DNA from: JABDII01 sp963815325
GTDB lineage: Bacteria > Gemmatimonadota > Gemmatimonadetes > Gemmatimonadales > GWC2-71-9
NCBI GenBank assembly: GCA_963815325.1
Contig: CAWFGG010000007.1
Span: 124,001-188,000 of the forward strand
Direction: 5' to 3'
DNA length: 64,000 bases
The notes under the pieces were generated by a model. The model did not search any database. It was not told where the DNA came from and saw only the letters and a list, made by a program, of their open reading frames with translations. Positions 8,667 to 19,462 of the stretch are shown here, one piece after another. A program made the translations under genes and the position numbers. Numbering within the stretch: the first letter of the stretch is position 1; each line of letters opens with the position of its first letter.

Positions 8667-9053
8667 GTGTCCAACGTGCCGGATGATCTCCTCTATAGCG
8701 AGGAGCACGAGTACGTCAGAAAAGTCGACGACGACCTGATCGAGATCGGGATCACCGATTACGCGCAGGGCGAGCTGGGCGACATCGTGTTTGTGAGCCT
8801 GCCCAAGGTGGGGGAGGAATTCGATCAGGGACAGGTGTTCGGCACGATCGAGGCGGTGAAAGCGGTGTCGGAGCTCTTCAGCCCGGCAAGCGGCGAGGTC
8901 ACGGAGGTGAACGGCGCGATCGATGCCGACCCGGCGATCGTCAACACGGACCCGTACGGAGACGGCTGGATGGTTCGCCTCCGGCTGAGCGCTCCGAGCG
9001 AACTCGACACCCTCCTCAACTCCGAGGCATACAGCCAGCACATTGGAGAGTGA
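8667..9053 (+). CDS. gcvH: Glycine cleavage system H protein
   Basis: A 128-residue lipoyl carrier of the glycine cleavage complex. The start is SNVPDDLLYSEEHEYVR, the lipoyl-lysine motif is GTIEAVKAVSELFSP, and the C-terminal half is NTDPYGDGWMVRLRLS. GcvH shuttles the aminomethyl group between the P, T and L proteins. The GTG at 8667 is preferred over the ATG at 8601 because a GGGAG site stands six bases upstream and the extra N-terminus resembles no GcvH. It is followed by gcvP and a lipoyl transferase gene, which together supply the decarboxylase and probably the cofactor of this protein. gcvT is not in the window. Confidence 0.96.
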   Translation: MSNVPDDLLYSEEHEYVRKVDDDLIEIGITDYAQGELGDIVFVSLPKVGEEFDQGQVFGTIEAVKAVSELFSPASGEVTEVNGAIDADPAIVNTDPYGDGWMVRLRLSAPSELDTLLNSEAYSQHIGE

Positions 9054-9085
9054 GCACCCCGCGGTGATCACGTCTGGCACCAACC

Positions 9086-9115
9086 AACGCCCCGGGGACC
9101 ACACCTCGGGGCGTT
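9086..9115 (+). terminator. Hairpin between gcvH and gcvP
   Basis: Nine-base perfect stem AACGCCCCG (9086-9094) / CGGGGCGTT (9107-9115) with a 12-base loop, ending in TTT. It looks like a weak intrinsic terminator or attenuator 24 bases before the gcvP start. I saw no glycine riboswitch fold around it. Confidence 0.5.
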
Positions 9116-9139
9116 TGCACTCAAGGACGCAGACCACAC

Positions 9140-12061
9140 ATGGCAACGACGACAGAAGAAGCCGACCGTTCACCATCGGCGCAGTCCCGGACCGGGGCGT
9201 CCACCCCTGTTCCCCGCGGCGACGGACGGTTTGTTGACCGGCATATCGGACCGCGCGAGGCGGACGTCCGGCAGATGCTGGACGCAATGGGCTACGATTC
9301 GCTGGACAGTCTGATCGACACGCTGGTCCCGGAGGACATCCGCGACCGCCGCCCCCTCGATCTGCCGCCCGCACGATCCGAACAGGAGGTCTTGGCGGCG
9401 CTCGAGAGGATGGCGTCCCAGAACACGGTGTACAAGACGTTCATCGGCATGGGGTATTCGAATTGCTACACGCCGCCGGTGATTCAGCGCAACATCCTGG
9501 AAAATCCCGGATGGTACACGGCCTACACCCCGTACCAAGCGGAAATCGCACAAGGCCGGCTCGAGGCCCTGCTCAATTTCCAGACGATGGTCTCGGACCT
9601 TACGGGGCTCGAGGTCGCCAACGCTTCGCTATTAGACGAGGCGACGGCGGCGGCGGAGGCCATGACGCTTTCACATGCGGTCTCAAAATCCGACGCTCAT
9701 CGGTACTTGATCGACGCCGGCTGCCACCCGCAGACCATCGCCGTGGTCGAGACCCGAGCCGAGGCACGGGGCATCGAGGTAATCGTGGCGCCGCCTGTCA
9801 CATTCGACTTCGACGCGTCGGTGTTCGGCGCGCTCGTGCAGTACCCGTCGACCGAAGGGAAGATCGAAGATTTTCGAGCGGTATGCGATCGGGCGCACGG
9901 TGTCGGCGCGCTGGTCACTGCTGCCACCGACCTGCTCGCGCTCGCCCTCCTCGTGCCTCCCGGTGAGTGGGGTGCGGACATCGCGGTGGGAAATTCGCAA
10001 CGGTTCGGTGTTCCGCTGGGATACGGAGGGCCGCACGCCGCCTTCTTCGCCACGCGCGACGACTACAAGCGGCAGATCCCGGGCCGGATCATCGGCGTGA
10101 GCAAGGATCGGAGTGGCCAGCCCGCCCTGCGCATGGCCCTCCAGACCCGCGAGCAGCACATCCGCCGCGATAAGGCCACGAGCAACATCTGCACCGCCCA
10201 GGTGCTCCTTGCCGTGATTGCCAGTATGTATGCCGTGTACCATGGCCCCGAAGGAATCCGCCGCATCGCCGAGCGGGTGCACCGGCTCGCTGCCAGATTC
10301 GCCGAGGGTGCCAAACGACTCGGCTATGAAGTGGCGCACGCGGGCTTCTTCGATACCGTGGCGATCGACGTCGCCGCCGGCCAAGTCCCGAAGATCGTCG
10401 CGGCCGCGCGCGAACGGAAAATGAACCTCCGGGAAATCTCCGCTACCCGCCTCGGTGTCGCCTTCGACGAAACCACGACGGAGACCGACCTCTCGGAACT
10501 CCTCGCGGCGTTCACTCTCGGGCGTCCCGCGGACGTCGACCTGGCCGATGCACCCGAGCGTATTCCGGCAGCGCAGCGCCGAACCACATCCTATCTCACC
10601 CACCCGGTGTTCCATCGGTATCGCAGCGAGACCGAGATGCTGCGCTACCTGAAGCAGCTCGAGGCAAAGGATCTGTCGCTCACCGCGGCAATGATTCCGC
10701 TCGGATCCTGCACCATGAAGCTGAATGCCACCGCGGAGATGGTGCCGATTACGTGGGCCGGCTTTGGAGGGCTGCATCCCTTCGCGCCGCGGGAGCAGGC
10801 TCGGGGCTACACCGAGTTGTTCCAGGACTTGGAGGCACAACTGGCCGAGATCACCGGCTTCGACGCCGTCAGCCTGCAGCCGAATGCCGGCTCGCAGGGG
10901 GAGTTCTGCGGTCTCCTGACGATTCGGGCCTACCATCGCGCCCGCGGAGAGCCCGGTCGCATCACCTGCCTCATTCCGCAGTCCGCCCACGGCACCAATC
11001 CCGCAAGCGCCGTCATGGCGGGAATGACGGTGGTTCCGGTCGCCACCGATGCGGGCGGCAACATCGACATGCAGGACCTCCAGGCCAAGGCCGAAAAGCA
11101 CAGGGACACGCTCGGCGCGCTCATGGTGACGTATCCGTCCACCCACGGCGTGTTCGAAGCCGGGATCCGAAAGGTGTGCGAGATCATCCATGCGAACGGC
11201 GGGCAGGTCTACATGGACGGGGCCAACCTGAACGCCCAAGTGGGCCTCTGCCGTCCCGGCGACATCGGGGCCGATGTCTGCCACTTGAACCTGCACAAGA
11301 CGTTCTGCATTCCTCACGGCGGGGGCGGCCCCGGCATGGGACCGATTGCCGTGGCCTCGCATCTCGCACCGTACCTCCCCGATCATCCCGTCGTTCCGCT
11401 GGGCCGGGAAGCGCCGTGCGGAACCGTATCGGCGGCGCCGTGGGGCAGCCCGTCCATCCTCCCCATCTCCTGGGCATATCTGGCCCTCATGGGTCCGGAC
11501 GGGCTCACGGAGGCGACCCGGATTGCGATCCTCAACGCGAACTACATTGCCCACCGCATCAAGGAACACTTCCCACTGCTGTATAGCGGGACCGCCGGGT
11601 TGATCGGGCACGAATGCATTCTGGACACCCGCCCATTCAAGAAGTCGGCCGGGGTCGACGTCGAAGATGTCGCCAAACGCCTCATCGATTTCAGCTTCCA
11701 CCCGCCAACCGTGTCCTTCCCCGTTCCGGGAACCCTCATGGTGGAGCCGACCGAGAGCGAGCCCAAGCGGGAACTGGATCGATTCTGCGACGCGATGATC
11801 GCCATTCGGCAAGAGATCCGGGAGATCGAGGACGGACGCGCCGAACCGGGGAACAACATCCTGAGCTACGCACCGCACACCATCGCCGACGTCATTTCAG
11901 ATACGTGGGATCGACCCTATTCCCGCGAGCGTGCCGGGTATCCGAGCGCCGAGACTCGCGAGCACAAGGTGTGGCCTGCCGTGGGCCGGATCGACAGCGC
12001 GTACGGCGACCGGCATCTGATCTGCTCGTGCCCGCCGTTGGAGGCGTACGGAGAGGTCTAG
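9140..12061 (+). CDS. gcvP: Glycine dehydrogenase (decarboxylating), P protein, single chain
   Basis: A 973-residue full-length P protein, i.e. both halves are fused rather than split into gcvPA and gcvPB. The first half has the RHIGPREADVRQML-type start after a 27-residue leader, GMGYSNCYTPPVIQRN, and GVPLGYGGPHAAFFA. The second half carries the active-site lysine in HLNLHKTFCIPHGGGGPGMG and the substrate loop GSCTMKLNATAEM. It uses PLP to decarboxylate glycine and pass the aminomethyl group to GcvH, encoded just upstream. The gene ends 3 bases before the lipoyl/octanoyl transferase gene. No anomalies are visible. Confidence 0.96.
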   Translation: MATTTEEADRSPSAQSRTGASTPVPRGDGRFVDRHIGPREADVRQMLDAMGYDSLDSLIDTLVPEDIRDRRPLDLPPARSEQEVLAALERMASQNTVYKTFIGMGYSNCYTPPVIQRNILENPGWYTAYTPYQAEIAQGRLEALLNFQTMVSDLTGLEVANASLLDEATAAAEAMTLSHAVSKSDAHRYLIDAGCHPQTIAVVETRAEARGIEVIVAPPVTFDFDASVFGALVQYPSTEGKIEDFRAVCDRAHGVGALVTAATDLLALALLVPPGEWGADIAVGNSQRFGVPLGYGGPHAAFFATRDDYKRQIPGRIIGVSKDRSGQPALRMALQTREQHIRRDKATSNICTAQVLLAVIASMYAVYHGPEGIRRIAERVHRLAARFAEGAKRLGYEVAHAGFFDTVAIDVAAGQVPKIVAAARERKMNLREISATRLGVAFDETTTETDLSELLAAFTLGRPADVDLADAPERIPAAQRRTTSYLTHPVFHRYRSETEMLRYLKQLEAKDLSLTAAMIPLGSCTMKLNATAEMVPITWAGFGGLHPFAPREQARGYTELFQDLEAQLAEITGFDAVSLQPNAGSQGEFCGLLTIRAYHRARGEPGRITCLIPQSAHGTNPASAVMAGMTVVPVATDAGGNIDMQDLQAKAEKHRDTLGALMVTYPSTHGVFEAGIRKVCEIIHANGGQVYMDGANLNAQVGLCRPGDIGADVCHLNLHKTFCIPHGGGGPGMGPIAVASHLAPYLPDHPVVPLGREAPCGTVSAAPWGSPSILPISWAYLALMGPDGLTEATRIAILNANYIAHRIKEHFPLLYSGTAGLIGHECILDTRPFKKSAGVDVEDVAKRLIDFSFHPPTVSFPVPGTLMVEPTESEPKRELDRFCDAMIAIRQEIREIEDGRAEPGNNILSYAPHTIADVISDTWDRPYSRERAGYPSAETREHKVWPAVGRIDSAYGDRHLICSCPPLEAYGEV

Positions 12062-12064
12062 CGA

Positions 12065-12859
12065 GTGATCGGTCAGGCCATGCGATGCCACGTGCTGGTG
12101 GAGGCCGACGGCGAGCCGGGTTGGCGCAACATGGCGTTGGACCGGGCCTTGCTCGATCTGGCCACGGAAGACGGCGGCGCCTATCTGCGGCTGTACCGGT
12201 GGCAACCCTACTGCCTTTCCTTCGGGCGGAACGAACCCGCCACCCGCCGATACGATCGCGAGCGTATCCAACGGCTCGGGCTGTCGGTCGTCCGCCGTCC
12301 GACCGGTGGCCGGGCGGTCTGGCACGCTCGCGAGTTGACCTACGCCGTGGCGGCGCCGACCGCGAAGTTCGGCACACTGAAGGAAGCCTACCAGGAAATC
12401 CATGGCGTGCTCGCGGAGGCGCTGGCCCGGCTCGGTGCCGCGGCGTCGCTCGCCCCATCACCCCGAGGCAGCGCTGGGCTCGATGCCGGACCATGCTTCG
12501 CCCACCCTGCGGGGGGCGAGGTCATGTTGACCGGGGGTAAGGTGGTCGGGAGCGCCCAACTGCGTCACGGCGAGGCCTTCCTGCAGCATGGTTCCATGCT
12601 CCTCGAAGACTCACAGGAGACGGTCCGCGAGCTGTTGCTCGGTGCGGACCGGGCGCCGTCCACCCGCGACACGCCGCTTTCCGCGGAACTCGGCCGACGA
12701 GTGTCGTTTGACGAAGTAGCGGAGGCCATCCATTCCGCCCTGGCCGGATGGCGCGGGCCGTGGACGGCGGCGGATGGAGCGCGCACGCGTCGTCTTCGCG
12801 CGTCAGCGGAGCGATACGCCGGTCAGTTCCGCGATGAGGCGTGGACCTGGAGTCGGTGA
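12065..12859 (+). CDS. Lipoyl/octanoyl transferase of the LipM/LplA family
   Basis: A 264-residue member of the biotin/lipoate protein ligase fold. It shows VVRRPTGGRAVWHARELTYA, the lysine motif TGGKVVGSAQLRHG, and a cysteine in the segment GPCFAHPAGGEVM. That cysteine is the acyl-enzyme position of LipM octanoyltransferases, so LipM is somewhat more likely than a true lipoate ligase. It would load octanoyl or lipoyl groups on GcvH and other lipoyl domains, which agrees with its position directly after gcvP. The start is a GTG four bases after the gcvP stop; the ATG at 12080 is an alternative. Confidence 0.82.
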   Translation: MIGQAMRCHVLVEADGEPGWRNMALDRALLDLATEDGGAYLRLYRWQPYCLSFGRNEPATRRYDRERIQRLGLSVVRRPTGGRAVWHARELTYAVAAPTAKFGTLKEAYQEIHGVLAEALARLGAAASLAPSPRGSAGLDAGPCFAHPAGGEVMLTGGKVVGSAQLRHGEAFLQHGSMLLEDSQETVRELLLGADRAPSTRDTPLSAELGRRVSFDEVAEAIHSALAGWRGPWTAADGARTRRLRASAERYAGQFRDEAWTWSR

Positions 12860-12953
12860 CCGGCTTCTCACACCCACCCCGCTGTCCCCCTTATCTTCTT
12901 ATCTTTCCGACGACCACTCGCGCCTGCGCATCCTCTCCTCGAAGGATCGCCCG

Positions 12954-14576
12954 ATGGCCTCACGCTCCCGTGCGGTATTCAGCATAACAATCGTATTCGG
13001 CGTGCTCGTTCTCGGGTCCGAACTCGCCTCCGCACAACGCTCCGCAACCATCGTCATCGCCACCGGGCAGGAGGCAACCCTGCCAATCCCCACCTTGATT
13101 TCGGGGACGGGGAATCAGGACGTGGCGGATTTGCTCTTCCTTCGGCTCGCCTCCTTGGGGCCGAGCCTCCGCGCGGCCGGCGATGCGGGCTTCGTGCCCC
13201 AGCTGGCCTCGAGCTGGCAACGCCGCGATTCCGTGACGCTCGCCTTCGATCTCGATCCCGCCGCACGGTGGCACGACGGGGTCCCGGTGACCGCCCGGGA
13301 TGTCGTGTTCACGTTCACCCGCGCGCGCAATCCCGCCACCGGCGGACATCTCGCACCCGCCATTCGGCACATTGCCTCGGTGTCCGCGGAGGGAGCCCGC
13401 CGCGTCGTGATCACATTCGACCGCGCCTATAACGAACAGCTGTACGATGCGGTGTTTCATGTCCAGCCGCTTCCGGCGCATTTGGTCGGGACGGTGCCCG
13501 ATTCCCTGTTTGCGTCGTCCGACTTCGCCCAACAGCCCGTTGGCAACGGGCCGTATCGGTGGGGACGGCGGGTGCCGGGACAATTCGTCGAACTGACCGC
13601 CGTGGCCGATCATTTCTTGGGCCGGCCTCAAATCACCCGGGTCATCTTCCGTGCCGCCGAGTCGCCCGACGCCCGCCTGATCATGTTGTTGAGCGGGGAA
13701 GCCGATGCGTCGGAGGGCGTGGTCCCGCCGCTGTCCAATCTCGAACGACTGGGCCGGGACAAGGACATACGGCTCCACACGGTCCCGGGAAGCGTCGTTG
13801 GATATCTCCTCTTCAATCAGCGCTCCCCGCACGACCTCAGTCGAGCCCACCCGGTTCTGGGCGACGCCCGGGTTCGCCACGCCATCACCTTGGCCCTCAA
13901 CCGGCACGCGATCACCCGGTCGTTGTTCGGCGATTTCGGAGACGTGCCCAACGGCCCTACACCACAGATCTTCTGGATTCGGGGGTTAGCGGGCCCAGCC
14001 AAGGCACGCGACACGGCCCAAGCGCGCCGGCTCCTGCGCCAGGCCGGCTGGCGGGACAGCGATCGGGACGGAGTGCTCGATCGTGGCGGCAGGCCGTTGG
14101 CGCTCACGCTCAACATCCCCGCAACGAGCGCCGCCCGGCGCCAGATGGGGCTCGAGATTCAAGAGCAACTCCGTGGCCTCGGTGTTCGGGTAGAGCTCTC
14201 GATCCTCGCAATCCCGGTATTCATCGAACAGCGCAACGCCGGACGCTTCGATATGGAGATTGGTGCCGCTAGCATGGATCCGACCCCATCCGGCATCCGC
14301 AACAGCTGGTCGTGCCAGAGTGTCGGCGTGCCCAATGCGAACGTCGGCGGTTACTGCAATCCTCGCGTCGATTCCCTCATGGCACTCGCGCTGACGACTC
14401 CAGCCGATCCCGCCCCTCTCTGGAAGACCGTCCTCGAGCAGATCCGCGACGACGCCCCGGCCGCCTTTCTCTACGCACCCGCCAAGGTCGTCGCCATTCA
14501 CCGCCGCTTCGGCACCGTGACCCTCACGCCGTGGAGCCCGTGGTCTACGATTTACCAATGGACCGTCGCTCCCTGA
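12954..14576 (+). CDS. Periplasmic substrate-binding protein of a peptide/nickel-type ABC importer
   Basis: A 540-residue family-5 solute-binding protein. It has a clear Sec signal peptide (residues 1-27, hydrophobic core SITIVFGVLVLG, cleavage after ASA) and the family features LAFDLDPAARWHDGVPVTA and ARDVVFTFTRARN near the N-terminus. The ATG at 12954 has an AAGGA site 8 bases upstream; the open frame back to 12774 overlaps the previous gene and lacks signal features. It is the first gene of a five-gene importer operon (binding protein, two permeases, two ATPases). The substrate cannot be read from the sequence: oligopeptides are most usual, metals or sugars are possible. Confidence 0.9.
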   Translation: MASRSRAVFSITIVFGVLVLGSELASAQRSATIVIATGQEATLPIPTLISGTGNQDVADLLFLRLASLGPSLRAAGDAGFVPQLASSWQRRDSVTLAFDLDPAARWHDGVPVTARDVVFTFTRARNPATGGHLAPAIRHIASVSAEGARRVVITFDRAYNEQLYDAVFHVQPLPAHLVGTVPDSLFASSDFAQQPVGNGPYRWGRRVPGQFVELTAVADHFLGRPQITRVIFRAAESPDARLIMLLSGEADASEGVVPPLSNLERLGRDKDIRLHTVPGSVVGYLLFNQRSPHDLSRAHPVLGDARVRHAITLALNRHAITRSLFGDFGDVPNGPTPQIFWIRGLAGPAKARDTAQARRLLRQAGWRDSDRDGVLDRGGRPLALTLNIPATSAARRQMGLEIQEQLRGLGVRVELSILAIPVFIEQRNAGRFDMEIGAASMDPTPSGIRNSWSCQSVGVPNANVGGYCNPRVDSLMALALTTPADPAPLWKTVLEQIRDDAPAAFLYAPAKVVAIHRRFGTVTLTPWSPWSTIYQWTVAP

Positions 14577-14613
14577 GGCGCGCGGGCAGGACTCTCGACC
14601 ACGCCGTGGCACG

Positions 14614-15588
14614 GTGAGGCGCTGGATCGCAGGCCGAACGGCGCAGGCGGCCGTGACCATCGCGGTCGCGGCCGTGCTCATGTTCGTTTTGATGCGCGTG
14701 ACCCCCGGCGATCCGCTGGCCCGGCTGATGGGTGACCGGCCCATGAGCGCCGAAGAAGTCGCCGCCCTCCAGGCACTCTATGGACTGGACCAGCCGATCC
14801 CGCAGCAATTCACGCGCTTCGTGAGCGGACTGGCCCGGGGGGAGCTCGGCGTGTCGATCGAATACCGCATCCCGGTGACGACGCTCATTCGTCAACGCCT
14901 CCCCGCCTCCCTCTTGCTCGGCGGCACGGTGCTGGTGTTGAACTTCACCCTCGGCATTTGGCTCGGTGCCCTGCAGGCCGTCCGCCTCGGCGGACGCCTC
15001 GACCGATGGCTGTCGACGCTGTCGCTGGCGGCATTCGCAATGCCGTCCTTTTGGTTGGGCCTGATCCTCGCCTGGCTCGTGGGCATCCGCTGGCACCTCC
15101 TGCCGGCCCTCGGCATGATCGATCCCCTGCTGCCGCCTGATGCCGGGGTCGTGGTGCGGTCCCTCGATATTCTACGCCACCTGGTCCTCCCTGCCCTCAC
15201 GCTGTCGATCGTGAGTATCGCGGCCACGATGCGCTACCAACGCACTGCCATGATCGAGGCGCTGCGCGAGCCCTATATTCGGACCGCCCGCGCCAAAGGG
15301 TTGTCGGAGCGGCGCGTCATCTGGCGGCACGCCTGGCGGACGGCCCTGTTTCCGGTGATCACCCTGTTTGGGCTCTGGCTTCCCATCGTCGTGACCGGTT
15401 CGGTCTTCGTCGAGCATGTATTCAATTGGCCGGGGCTGGGATCGCTCACGGCCAAAGCAATCTCAGGCCGAGACTACCCCGTCATAATGGGAGCTTCGCT
15501 CCTGGCGGCGGCGCTGGTTGTCGGAGGTGGATGGCTGACGGATATGGCCTACGCCTGGCTGGATCCTCGGGTGCGACACGCCGCATGA
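14614..15588 (+). CDS. ABC importer permease, DppB/OppB type
   Basis: A 324-residue inner-membrane permease with about six membrane segments. The N-terminus AVLMFVLMRVTPGDPLARL and the segment LYGLDQPIPQQFTRF are typical of DppB/OppB. The EAA loop that docks on the ATPases reads RTARAKGLSERRVIWRHAWR. It starts with GTG and its stop overlaps the next permease start by ATGA. It is part of the five-gene importer beginning at 12954. Confidence 0.92.
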   Translation: MRRWIAGRTAQAAVTIAVAAVLMFVLMRVTPGDPLARLMGDRPMSAEEVAALQALYGLDQPIPQQFTRFVSGLARGELGVSIEYRIPVTTLIRQRLPASLLLGGTVLVLNFTLGIWLGALQAVRLGGRLDRWLSTLSLAAFAMPSFWLGLILAWLVGIRWHLLPALGMIDPLLPPDAGVVVRSLDILRHLVLPALTLSIVSIAATMRYQRTAMIEALREPYIRTARAKGLSERRVIWRHAWRTALFPVITLFGLWLPIVVTGSVFVEHVFNWPGLGSLTAKAISGRDYPVIMGASLLAAALVVGGGWLTDMAYAWLDPRVRHAA

Positions 15589-16423
15589 GCACGGTAAGGG
15601 ATGTGTTGCTGAATGCGGTCTCGTCATCTCGAGGCCGGCTTGGGGTCCTCGTGTTGGCCGGCCTCGTGGTTGCGGCTGTCGTCGCTCCGCTCTTCTTACC
15701 GGATCCGCTGGCCCAACCAGACATTCTCGCGGGTGCCAATCGGTCGCCGAGCGCCGCCCACTGGCTCGGAACCGACCAACTCAGCCGCGACGTGCTCGCG
15801 CGGGTCGCGACCGGAGCCCGCATCTCGCTGTCGATTGCGTTTGTGGCAGTTGCGCTGTCGATAACCTTGGGCGCTATTGTGGGATTGGTTGCCGGCTATT
15901 GGGGTGGGTGGGTCGATGTCGCGCTCATGCGTCTGGTCGATGGCGCGCTGGCCATTCCGCGATTGTTCGTCCTGTTGCTCGTCGTCGCTTCGTGGGAGGC
16001 CATGCCGCTCGCCGCGTTCATCGTCGTACTTGGCACGACCGGGTGGTTTGGCACGAGCCGGCTGGTTCGGGGCGAAGTGCTTCGGATCAAGCAGGAGCCG
16101 TACGTGCACGCGGCGGAGGCGCTGGGCGCGAGCCGCATGCGGATCGTGCTCCGCCACCTCCTTCCCAACGCATCCGGACCGCTGCTCGTCGCGGCGACAC
16201 TCGGCGTAGGCAACGTGATCCTGCTCGAGGCGGGCTTGTCCTATCTCGGCGTCGGCGTCCGCCCGCCAACGCCAACGTGGGGTGGCATGATCCTGGACGC
16301 CCAGGAAACCCTGTTTGTCGCGCCATGGGCCAGCATCTTTCCCGGCCTCGCGATCGTGGTGACCGTCTTGGCCGTCAACCTGGTCGGCGATGCGCTGCGC
16401 GCCGCCACCGATCCCCGACTGGC

Positions 16424-16427
<4 letters not shown>
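15585..16427 (+). CDS. ABC importer permease, DppC/OppC type
   Basis: A 280-residue second permease. It has the N-terminal DppC features (HWLGTDQLSRDVLARVATG) and the EAA loop HAAEALGASRMRIVLRHLLP, and ends with the WGGMILDAQ region and a last membrane helix. The ATG at 15585 overlaps the stop of the first permease (ATGA), and the gene's own stop overlaps the first ATPase start the same way, indicating translational coupling. It forms the membrane channel together with the preceding gene. Confidence 0.92.
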
Positions 16428-17397
<970 letters not shown>

Positions 17398-17401
<4 letters not shown>

Positions 17402-18372
17402 CCGCCGCCGATCCATTGCTCGTGGTCGAGGACCTCGCCAAGTACTATCGCGGGGTGAGCCTGCTGCGCGCCGCAAGCCCTCCGGTGCGCGCGGTGGACG
17501 GGGTGTCGTTCGCGATCGCGCACGGCGAGACGGTGGGTCTCGTTGGCGAATCGGGCTGCGGCAAGTCCACCATCGGCCGAACCATCCTTCGGCTCGAACA
17601 ACCCACCTCCGGACGGGTCTGGTTCGATGGGCACGACGTCTTTGCTCTCACGTCGCGTGAACTTCGAGCCCTCCGGCGACGCATGCAAATCGTGTTTCAG
17701 GACCCATACGGCTCGTTGAACCCCAGGATGCGGGTGGGCAGGGCCGTGGCTGAAGGCATCGAGATCCATGGGTTGGCCCCGCGCGCGGCCATTCCCGAAC
17801 GGGTCGGACAGCTCCTCGCCGAGGTCGGCCTGGGCCGCGATGCCGCCGAGAAGTATCCCCACGAGTTCTCCGGCGGACAGCGACAACGCATCGGGATCGC
17901 CCGCGCGTTGGCCGTAGAGCCATCCTTTCTCGTGTGCGACGAGCCGGTCTCGTCCCTCGACGTGTCGGTTCAAGCCCAAGTGGTGAACCTGCTCGGAGAA
18001 TTGCAGCGAACGCGGGGGCTGTCGCTATTGTTCATTGCGCACGATCTCGCGATCGTGCGCCAACTAGCCCAGCGCACGCTGGTCATGTATCTGGGACGAA
18101 TCGTCGAGAGCGCGCCGACCGAGTCTCTGCTTACGGCACCGCGGCATCCGTACACCCAAGCCCTCATTTCGGCGGCTCCCGAACCTCATCCCACCGAATC
18201 GCGCCGGCGCATCGTCCTCGGCGGCGAGCCTCCGAGTCCCTCGACCCCTCCACCCGGGTGCCCGTTTCATCCGCGGTGCTTCCATCCGCGGAAAGACACG
18301 CGCTGTTCACTCGAGCAACCCGTGCTGCGCCAAGTCGGAGACTCGGTGACAGCCTGCCACTATGCCGAGTGA
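17398..18372 (+). CDS. ABC importer ATPase, DppF/OppF type
   Basis: A 324-residue second ATPase of the importer. Walker A is GESGCGKSTIGRTIL, the signature FSGGQRQRIGIARAL, Walker B FLVCDEPVSSLDV and the switch FIAHDLAIV. The C-terminus again has the cysteine cluster GCPFHPRCFHPRKDTRC...C. The ATG at 17398 overlaps the previous stop by ATGA. It is the last gene of the importer operon and is followed by 70 bases before phzF. Confidence 0.95.
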
Positions 18373-18442
18373 TACCATTTCCGTTGGGCATCCGATTATG
18401 ATTCAACGGTACCGGTTGTCCCCCCCTACCCGGTGATGTCGC

Positions 18443-19264
18443 ATGCCCGTTCCGCTGCTACAAGTCGACGCCTTTGCCTCCGAGCCGTTCACCGGAAATC
18501 CGGCGGGCGTGTGCCTGTTGTCGGAACCGCAGACCGATCGATGGATGCAACAGGTTGCACAAGAAATGAACCTCTCGGAGACGGCGTTCCTGCTGGAGAA
18601 CGGTGACGGGTACAATCTCAGATGGTTCACCCCGGAGCTCGAAGTCGATCTGTGCGGGCACGCAACACTGGCCAGCGCGCACGTGCTCTGGGAGTTGGGT
18701 CGGCTGAACGCGGGTGCCCAGGCTCGCTTCCATACACGGAGCGGTCTCTTGACCGCCGCGCAGGCGGGCGAGTGGATCGAAATGGACTTCCCGGCACTCC
18801 CCGCGGAAGCGACGCCACCACCACCCAGCCTGGCCGAAGCCATCGGCGCGACTCCCACCTACGTGGGGAAGAGCAAGTTCGACCTCCTGGTCGAGGTCGA
18901 GAGCGAAGAAATCCTGACCGGTCTTCAACCCGACTTCGGCAGGCTGGCCACGATCCCCGCTCGCGGCTGCATCGTGACCAGCCGCACCTCGAGACCGGGG
19001 TTCGATTTCGTTTCCCGCTACTTCGCTCCCGCCGCCGGCATCATGGAAGACCCGGTCACCGGGTCGGCACATTGTTGCCTCGTCCCCTATTGGGAAAAGC
19101 GGTTGGGCAAAAGCGCCTTCATGGCCTATCAGGCCTCCGCACGGGGCGGCGTGCTGAAGGTGAGGCGCCACGGCGACCGCGTCATCCTCGGTGGACAGGC
19201 CGTCACGGTGCTCCGGGCAGAACTCTTGGCAGATCTACCGGTTCATGCGGGCGCGCTACGCTGA
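18443..19264 (+). CDS. PhzF-family isomerase/epimerase-like protein
   Basis: A 273-residue PhzF-fold protein. The N-terminus LLQVDAFASEPFTGNPAGVC, the catalytic glutamate in MNLSETAFL, and the conserved LCGHATLASAHVLW and MEDPVTGSAHC are all present. The family includes phenazine-biosynthesis PhzF and diaminopimelate-epimerase-like isomerases. With no phenazine genes nearby, a generic cytoplasmic isomerase of unknown substrate is the sensible reading. A TATGAT sequence at 18397-18402 may be its -10 box. The stop codon is 136 bases before a large palindrome shared with the convergent TPR gene. Confidence 0.9.
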   Translation: MPVPLLQVDAFASEPFTGNPAGVCLLSEPQTDRWMQQVAQEMNLSETAFLLENGDGYNLRWFTPELEVDLCGHATLASAHVLWELGRLNAGAQARFHTRSGLLTAAQAGEWIEMDFPALPAEATPPPPSLAEAIGATPTYVGKSKFDLLVEVESEEILTGLQPDFGRLATIPARGCIVTSRTSRPGFDFVSRYFAPAAGIMEDPVTGSAHCCLVPYWEKRLGKSAFMAYQASARGGVLKVRRHGDRVILGGQAVTVLRAELLADLPVHAGALR

Positions 19265-19399
19265 GTCCTTCCTGATCCTCTTCTGCAGCACGATCCCAAC
19301 AAGAGCGAGCGGCCCGGCGAACCAACGCTGGCTCGACACGGACCGCGTAACGCAAGCTGCTCATTCTCAGACGTGTCAGGACAATCTGCTGCACGAACG

Positions 19400-19462
19400 C
19401 ACTGAATGACCCGCGGGGCGGCTACCAATGGTAGCCGCCCCGCTTGGCGTGGTCATTCAGTG
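19400..19462. terminator. Nested long palindrome at the end of the TPR gene
   Basis: An inner 15-base perfect stem (19413-19427 with 19429-19443) is flanked by a second perfect 12-base inverted repeat, CACTGAATGACC (19400-19411) and GGTCATTCAGTG (19451-19462). The right outer arm contains the TGA stop of the TPR lipoprotein gene. It is probably a strong bidirectional transcription stop or mRNA 3'-end structure between the convergent phzF and TPR genes. Confidence 0.65.

Noticed and set aside
9054..9139. Possible glycine riboswitch before gcvP
   Set aside because: Only a simple GC hairpin is visible; none of the conserved glycine aptamer segments could be found in 86 bases.
9683..11878. 731-codon minus-strand open frame
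   Set aside because: Fully antisense to gcvP, which has all family motifs; the antisense frame has none.
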